DNA of 10,420 nt from an uncultured Rhodospirillaceae bacterium (GTDB lineage Bacteria > Pseudomonadota > Alphaproteobacteria > CAAGCB01 > CAG-977), in contig USCC01000073.1 of NCBI GenBank assembly GCA_900553035.1, positions 1 through 10,420 of the forward strand, in the 5' to 3' direction. A program made the translations under genes and the position numbers. Shown here one piece after another: positions 6,611-10,420 of this stretch (its first letter is position 1; every line of letters begins with the position of its first letter). The notes beneath the pieces are model-generated. The model was given only the letters and a program-made list of their open reading frames with translations, was not told the DNA's origin and did not search any database.

Positions 6611-7090
6611 ATGAAGGATCATCCGGAAAACAAGAAGATCATCACACGAAGGCCGGATTTTATCTCCGTCCGCATAATCCGGAAATGCGGACGGATGATC
6701 ATCAAAACAGTCATTGTTTTTACGGAATTCGTGCTTATCATCGCCGCTCTTCTTTTTACGTTATCGCGTCTTATGGGATGGTACGGCCCGGAATATGACT
6801 GCTATGATCTGCAAATCTGCCCGGAAGGAATAAATTACGGCGGCCAGATTGTCGATCAGAGAATGTGCCTTGTCCATGACGGACGGTGGAAGCCCGAGGA
6901 CAAGCGTTGCGTTTTCGACGCGCACGTTCATTCCTGCGAAAGCAAAGGCTTTCCTTTCTGGGATCCTGAAAAGCAGGAATGCGTTAAGGAAAACCCTGAC
7001 GCGGCTCTTCTTCAGAAAATGGAAGAGGAGCGAAAGAAGGAACAGGAGAGGCTCATTAACTCTCTGTTTGAAGGAAAGGAACTCGAATGA
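6611..7090 (+). CDS. Single-pass membrane protein with cysteine-rich extracytoplasmic part (unknown function)
   Basis: I do not recognise this 159-aa protein. A basic cytoplasmic N-terminus (1-30) precedes one transmembrane helix at about 31-53 (VIVFTEFVLIIAALLFTL). The following part, probably periplasmic, has six cysteines (64, 70, 86, 100, 109, 124) that could form three disulfides. Two of the loops share a repeat ending W-x-P-E-x3-C: GRWKPEDKRC and PFWDPEKQEC. Residues 130-152 form a charged helix or coiled coil (KMEEERKKEQERL). The start has GGAG seven bases ahead, 11 bases after the SAA-like gene's stop. Its last bases overlap the next gene as ATGA. Its first 35 residues are clearly related to that gene's product. 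Roles as a receptor, anchor or immunity-type partner for the upstream proteins are guesses. Confidence 0.75.
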   Translation: MKDHPENKKIITRRPDFISVRIIRKCGRMIIKTVIVFTEFVLIIAALLFTLSRLMGWYGPEYDCYDLQICPEGINYGGQIVDQRMCLVHDGRWKPEDKRCVFDAHVHSCESKGFPFWDPEKQECVKENPDAALLQKMEEERKKEQERLINSLFEGKELE

Positions 7091-7281
7091 ATATCCGCCC
7101 CGAAAGTGACGATATCATCACGCGGAAAGAAGACTTTGAATCCACCCGTCTGTATAAAGAATACAAGCAACTTGTCATAAGGACGGCCGTTATTTCCATC
7201 ATCCTCATCTTTTCAATCATTTACTTCATTGATGAATTAGTTTCTTTTTTGCTTCCTTTTCTTCTATCGGCTCTGCCCTGA
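7087..7281 (+). CDS. Small membrane protein (64 aa), paralogous to the N-terminus of its neighbour
   Basis: This short gene starts at an ATG overlapping the previous stop (ATGA), a strong sign of coupled translation. The product has a polar N-terminus (1-30) and then one long hydrophobic stretch or a hairpin of two (about 31-48 and 51-62, broken by DE at 49-50). Aligned without gaps to the preceding 159-aa protein it shares M1, P5, E6, IITR (10-13), DF (16-17), R21, I31 and T33, so the two arose by duplication. It lacks the cysteine-rich domain entirely. The function is unknown; it might be a regulatory or stabilising subunit of its larger relative. No transcription terminator is obvious immediately after it. 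Confidence 0.7.
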   Translation: MNIRPESDDIITRKEDFESTRLYKEYKQLVIRTAVISIILIFSIIYFIDELVSFLLPFLLSALP

Positions 7282-7434
7282 AACCGCCTTACCCAAAAAA
7301 AGAGAGCAAAATCACGATGTTTGATCGGCCTGGGCTCTTCCCGGGTTTACTGCGGCATCTGAGCAGCGATTTACACAAGAACGGCGGCCTTCCATGCTTT
7401 GCCGTCCGGCGGAAACCGACAGGACAGAACGCCT
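7282..7434. other. Intergenic region between converging operons
   Basis: About 150 bases with no supported gene. It holds a 6-bp stem with a CTCTT loop, CCTGGG/CCCGGG (7329-7345), followed on the plus strand only by TTT, and an A7 run (7294-7300) that on the minus strand is a T7 run preceded by a weak ATCA/TGAT stem. Either may contribute to ending the converging transcripts, but neither is a textbook terminator. Confidence 0.35.
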
Positions 7435-10167
7435 TTATGCCACGATTTCCCCTCCTTCGGTTCCCCTCCGGCAGGAACAGGCGCGCGCGTCCTCCTTCCG
7501 CGTCCGGGGAGAAGCGGCGGCCGCCTCTTTTTGACCGAACCGGCGGAAAAATTTAAAAATTTCCGAAACGGCGATGACGGACAAGGACAGAAGCATAATC
7601 CGCCCCCACATTTCAGGAGGCAGAGGAACCGTCCCGAAAAGCGCGCCGCCGTACTGCGTAATAATGACCTGCAGAACAAACGTTGCGGCAAAAACCGAAA
7701 GCATCAGGCGATTGCGGCCGAAATTCGCGAAAATGCTGACGTCCGACAGTTCACGGCAGTTAAAGGCATTCACCAACTGAAACAGAACAAACAAAGTAAA
7801 AAGGACGGTGCCGCTCTGTTCCGGCGTACAGCCCAGAATATTCCAGACCGTCTGTGCCATGAAAACAGCGGAAATGAACAGGCCGCCGACCAGAATGCGG
7901 CGCATCATTCCCCGGGTCACGATCGGAGCACTGCGCGGCGTGGGCTTCCGGTTCATCAAAGAGCCGCGGATCGGTTCAAGCCCCAGCGTCAACGCCGGAG
8001 GGCCGTCCATGATGATATTCACCCACAACAGCTGAAGCGCGGTAAAGGGCGATTTGAAACCGGCCAAGACGGAAAGCAGGACAACGACGACCGACGACAG
8101 ATTGACCGTCAGCTGGAACTGAATGAACCGCTGGAAGTTTTCATAAATACCGCGCCCCCATTGCACAGCCTTGACAATGGTTGAAAAGGAATCATCCAGA
8201 AGGACGACGTCGCTGGCCTCCTTCGCCACTTCGGTGCCCGAAATTCCCATGGCGACACCGACGTCCGCGTTTTTGATTGCAGGAGCGTCGTTGACACCGT
8301 CGCCGGTGACCGCGACGACATGCCCGCACGATTTCAGGGCGTTCACAACCCGCATTTTAATCAGCGGCGTACTGCGCGCGATCACTCGTATGTCCGGCAG
8401 AAGGGCACACAGCTGTTCATCATTGAGCGCATCGATTTCCCGCGCTTCCAGAGCCAAGCGCCCTTCCCCCAGCAAATGAAGCTCGCCGGCGATCGCCCGC
8501 GCGGTAACAATATTGTCTCCCGTCAGAATCTTCAGCTCAATCCCCGCACGGCGGCAACACTCGACAGCTTCTCCGACGTCCCGGCGCAGCGGATCGGCCA
8601 GAGCCACAAAGCCGTCATACGTCATGCCGCTTTCGACCGCGGCGCGTTGCGTTTCAAAATCCGGCCTTTCCTCCAGTTTCCTGTGCGCGAACGCAATAAC
8701 GCGGTACGCCTTTTCCTGAAAGGCCCGGATACGCTCTTCGGCCGCGCGGCGCGCCTGAGGCGTCAGGAGACACATGTCCATGATTTTTTCCGGACTTCCC
8801 TTTGTGTAAACCTGCATCCCGTCTTTGCCTTCAATGACTGTCGTCATGTTTTTCGTTTCCGACGAGAACGGATAGGAATAAACAGGACGGACGGATTTGC
8901 GGAATTTCCGGTAATCCTCCCCGGCCTTTGACGCCGCGGCCAGAAGGGCACATTCCGTCGGATTGCCGATAAAGCGGCTTTCTCCGTCCTCAATTCCGAT
9001 TTCGGCCGTCCCGTTCACACAGAAGTTCGCCAGAATATGTCTGTCCCGGATTTCTTCGGGAAGCGCTTCATTTCCCGAGCCGCAGACGCGCATCACGCAC
9101 ATCCGGTTTTCGGTCAGCGTTCCCGTCTTGTCCGAACAGATGACGTTGATGCACCCGACCGTTTCGCAGGCAATCATCTTTTTCACAAGGGCGTTCTGGC
9201 GGGACATTTTGATGATGTTGACGGCCAGCGACACGGCCACGATTGTCGGCAGGCCTTCCGGCACCGCCGCCACGATCAGAACAATACTGGTAATAAAGGC
9301 TTCGGAAACAGTCGCCAGGGACACCGTTCCGTTCAGCACGAACATCACGACCTGTATCATGAAAACCAGGCCGGCCATGGACGCCCCCCATATGGTGATG
9401 ATTTTCCCCAGATGCGCCAGCTTTTCCTGTAAAGGCGTCGCTCCCTTCCGCACGGATGACAGTTCCCGGGCAATCCGCCCGAACTCTGTCCGGTCGCCGA
9501 CGGCGGTTACAATCATCCGGCCGTTCCCCTGTGTAATAAAACTGCCCGAATAGAGCATGTTCACTCGTTCGGCGACGGGCGTATCCTCGTCCGCCAGAAC
9601 GATATCGGCACTTTTCTTCACGGGAACGCTTTCTCCGGTCAGTGAGGATTCGTCCGCACGCAGGGCGATGCTTTCCAGCAGACGCCCGTCCGCCGGCAGT
9701 TTGTCCCCCGTTTCGATGCACACGATATCCCCGGCTACGACATCCTTCTGCCAGATCTGACAGACCTCGGCATTGCGGAATACTTTGACACGGACGTCCT
9801 CTCTGATACGAGCCAGCGCCTCAAAAGCCTTCGCGCTTCTGCCTTCCATCACGACCGTAATGGCCACAGCCAGAGTGACGGCGGCCAGGATTCCGACGCA
9901 TTCGATATATTCCGCCGGCTCACCGTTCAAGGAACGCGCAAAGTTGACGCCGAAAGCAATAAATGCGGCAATGATCAGCATCAGAATCATCGGTTCCGTC
10001 GCGGCCGCCCACACCCGCGCGAACAGGGTTTCGCGTTCGGGCGGCGTCAGAACGTTGCGGCCGAAACGCTCTTCACGCTCCCGCGCTTCTTCGTTCGTCA
10101 GCCCTGTCCTTTCGTCAACGCCGAGTTCATCCAGAACCTGCTGTTTTGTTTCCGTAAAAGCCTTCAT
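7435..10167 (-). CDS. Cation-transporting P-type ATPase, PMCA/Ca2+-type (likely Mn2+/Ca2+ exporter)
   Basis: This 910-aa integral membrane pump expels cations at the cost of ATP. Motifs, numbered from the start at 10167: N-terminal cation ATPase domain about 5-60; actuator TGES 177-180; PEGLP in M4 303-307; phosphorylation site DKTGT with Asp346; nucleotide-binding KGSPE 456-460; TGDN 549-552; hinge GDGVNDAP 622-629. M6 reads LLWVNIIMDGPPAL with Asn717 and Asp721, and M5 lacks the acidic residue of SERCA site I. This is the one-site pattern of plasma-membrane Ca2+ ATPases. The C-terminus adds M7-M10 and a basic tail with CSC at about 897-899. The frame is open 20 codons further upstream, but those codons lie in the terminator hairpin; the chosen ATG has GGAG seven bases ahead. 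A yybP-ykoY-like leader points to Mn2+ as a physiological ligand. Ca2+ alone cannot be excluded. Confidence 0.93.
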   Translation of the reverse strand: MKAFTETKQQVLDELGVDERTGLTNEEAREREERFGRNVLTPPERETLFARVWAAATEPMILMLIIAAFIAFGVNFARSLNGEPAEYIECVGILAAVTLAVAITVVMEGRSAKAFEALARIREDVRVKVFRNAEVCQIWQKDVVAGDIVCIETGDKLPADGRLLESIALRADESSLTGESVPVKKSADIVLADEDTPVAERVNMLYSGSFITQGNGRMIVTAVGDRTEFGRIARELSSVRKGATPLQEKLAHLGKIITIWGASMAGLVFMIQVVMFVLNGTVSLATVSEAFITSIVLIVAAVPEGLPTIVAVSLAVNIIKMSRQNALVKKMIACETVGCINVICSDKTGTLTENRMCVMRVCGSGNEALPEEIRDRHILANFCVNGTAEIGIEDGESRFIGNPTECALLAAASKAGEDYRKFRKSVRPVYSYPFSSETKNMTTVIEGKDGMQVYTKGSPEKIMDMCLLTPQARRAAEERIRAFQEKAYRVIAFAHRKLEERPDFETQRAAVESGMTYDGFVALADPLRRDVGEAVECCRRAGIELKILTGDNIVTARAIAGELHLLGEGRLALEAREIDALNDEQLCALLPDIRVIARSTPLIKMRVVNALKSCGHVVAVTGDGVNDAPAIKNADVGVAMGISGTEVAKEASDVVLLDDSFSTIVKAVQWGRGIYENFQRFIQFQLTVNLSSVVVVLLSVLAGFKSPFTALQLLWVNIIMDGPPALTLGLEPIRGSLMNRKPTPRSAPIVTRGMMRRILVGGLFISAVFMAQTVWNILGCTPEQSGTVLFTLFVLFQLVNAFNCRELSDVSIFANFGRNRLMLSVFAATFVLQVIITQYGGALFGTVPLPPEMWGRIMLLSLSVIAVSEIFKFFRRFGQKEAAAASPRTRKEDARACSCRRGTEGGEIVA

Positions 10168-10184
10168 GCCTTCTCTCCGCCAAT

Positions 10185-10234
10185 AAAAAAGACTCATGTA
10201 CAGGCCGAACGAATCCGACCGGTACATGAGTCTT
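10185..10234 (-). terminator. Leader terminator/attenuator hairpin before the P-type ATPase
   Basis: On the minus strand AAGACTCATGTAC (10234 to 10222) pairs perfectly over 13 bases with GTACATGAGTCTT (10201 to 10189) across a 20-base loop, and a run of six T (10190 to 10185) follows. It ends seven bases before the GGAG ribosome site of the ATPase. A Rho-independent terminator in front of the gene it precedes is the mark of attenuation and is the likely expression platform of the riboswitch just upstream. Confidence 0.85.
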
Positions 10235-10328
10235 GTTCTTTAAGACAAGCCAGACCGCGAACGGTCATTATGTTGACTTGCCACGTGCGAAAAACCGCGC
10301 GCAAACTACTCCCCCATGGGTTGGTCTT
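10217..10328 (-). promoter_or_regulatory. yybP-ykoY (manganese) riboswitch
   Basis: The minus-strand leader contains both conserved blocks of the yybP-ykoY family in the right order: GGGGGAGTAG (10315 to 10306) and GTCAACATAAT (10277 to 10267), as in the E. coli alx and mntP leaders. Between and after them are supporting stems: GACCG-TTCG-CGGTC (10266 to 10253), GGCAAG (10282 to 10277) with CTTGTC (10249 to 10244), and a possible TTTGC/GCAAG stem. Known members bind Mn2+ and switch on Mn exporters, including P-type ATPases in Gram-positive bacteria. A closing helix could form between GACC and CATG near 10315-10326 and CATG and GGTC at 10217-10228. The latter overlaps the 5' arm and loop of the terminator, so ligand binding could prevent termination. 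The switching model is inference; the family call is by motif. Confidence 0.85.
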
Positions 10329-10330
10329 TA

Positions 10331-10359
10331 CAGATAGCGGAAACATCCGCGCCCGTCAA
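10331..10359 (-). promoter_or_regulatory. Putative promoter of the riboswitch-ATPase transcript
   Basis: Minus-strand TTGACG (10354-10359) and TATCTG (10331-10336) are separated by 17 bases. The -35 is a 5/6 match and the -10 a weak one. The predicted transcription start near 10325-10328 falls exactly at the 5' edge of the riboswitch, which supports the assignment. Confidence 0.5.
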
Positions 10360-10388
10360 TCATAAAATCACGGGGGCCGGAACGGCGG

Positions 10389-10403
10389 CACGTGAGTCAC
10401 GTG
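10389..10403. repeat. 15-bp inverted repeat CACGTGA-G-TCACGTG, candidate operator
   Basis: Two 7-base arms are perfect complements around a single G. It lies about 30 bases upstream of the ATPase promoter's -35 box and just before an ATG (10406, plus strand) that might begin a divergent gene beyond the window. No T-run follows on either strand, so it is more like a protein-binding site than a terminator. The remaining sequence from 10360 to the right edge shows nothing that can be assigned. Confidence 0.35.
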
Positions 10404-10420
10404 TCATGAAGCCTGCATCC

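Noticed and set aside
7326..7347. Hairpin CCTGGG/CCCGGG as a firm terminator of the cassette
   Set aside because: The stem is only 6 bp with a G-T pair and is followed by just three T on the plus strand; kept only as a weak possibility in the intergenic entry.
7399..8184. 261-aa open frame on the plus strand opposite the ATPase C-terminus
   Set aside because: It is antisense to conserved ATPase membrane segments, has no motif and has shadow-like composition.
10168..10227. Upstream extension of the ATPase to an earlier ATG at 10227
   Set aside because: The extra 20 codons lie inside the terminator hairpin and its T-run, and the ATG at 10167 has a proper ribosome site and a family-typical N-terminus.
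10360..10419. 19-codon open stretch from the right edge on the minus strand, possibly the C-terminus of another gene
   Set aside because: Too short and without any motif; cannot be told from chance without sequence beyond the edge.
10406..10420. Possible plus-strand gene starting ATG AAG CCT at the right edge
   Set aside because: Only five codons are visible and no clear ribosome site precedes them.
1..10420. CRISPR arrays, tRNA/rRNA genes, insertion sequences, attachment sites
   Set aside because: No regularly spaced direct repeats, no tRNA-like cloverleaf or rRNA sequence, and no transposase or integrase was seen; the lower-GC cassette has no visible flanking direct repeats.

Overview
The window looks like chromosomal DNA of an alphaproteobacterium, probably an uncultured Rhodospirillales-like lineage. 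This rests on gene content recognised from memory: an HdaA-type DnaA homologue next to an AI-2E/PerM family membrane protein and a DUF2066 protein, plus ndk and an ABC-F ATPase. GC content is moderately high in the flanks and visibly lower between about 5724 and 7300. No search could be run, so family names rest on motifs read by eye.

Left block (1-3744, all minus strand): in transcription order, a Sel1-repeat membrane-anchored protein, ndk, a DUF2066 lipid/envelope-associated protein of unknown role, an AI-2E family permease, and the N-terminus of hdaA, which runs off the left edge. The last three genes overlap by 4 and 14 bases, so they form one translationally coupled operon. ndk has a good sigma70-like promoter whose 17-bp spacer is largely filled by an inverted repeat. 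The Sel1 gene is divergent from an ABC-F ATPase (3825-5723, plus strand). The 80-bp gap between them holds a perfect 14-bp palindrome overlapping the Sel1 gene's putative -10 box.

Middle block (5724-7281, plus strand, AT-rich): a short unfamiliar operon behind a strong AT-rich promoter. It encodes (1) a 128-aa protein with a peptidoglycan-binding-like motif and no signal peptide; (2) a protein resembling serum amyloid A (SAA), in its SDK-[FY]-F-H / AA-x-RG core and again in its DSL-x-D segment; (3) a single-pass membrane protein with a cysteine-rich extracytoplasmic part; and (4) a 64-aa membrane protein whose N-terminus is a paralogue of the N-terminus of (3). Genes 1 and 2 meet at CTT TGA, the same bases as the RF2 (prfB) +1 frameshift site. 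A +1 shift there would fuse the peptidoglycan-binding part to the SAA-like part exactly where SAA similarity begins. This cassette is the most novel part of the window.

Right block (7435-10420, minus strand): a complete 910-aa P-type ATPase of the PMCA/Ca2+-type (type II) class. Its leader carries the two conserved sequence blocks of the yybP-ykoY manganese riboswitch, followed by a perfect 13-bp terminator hairpin with a T-run just before the ribosome binding site. A promoter is visible upstream. The combination suggests a Mn2+-responsive cation (Mn2+ and/or Ca2+) exporter controlled by transcription attenuation. The last 60 bases hold a 15-bp CACGTGA/TCACGTG inverted repeat and no supported gene.
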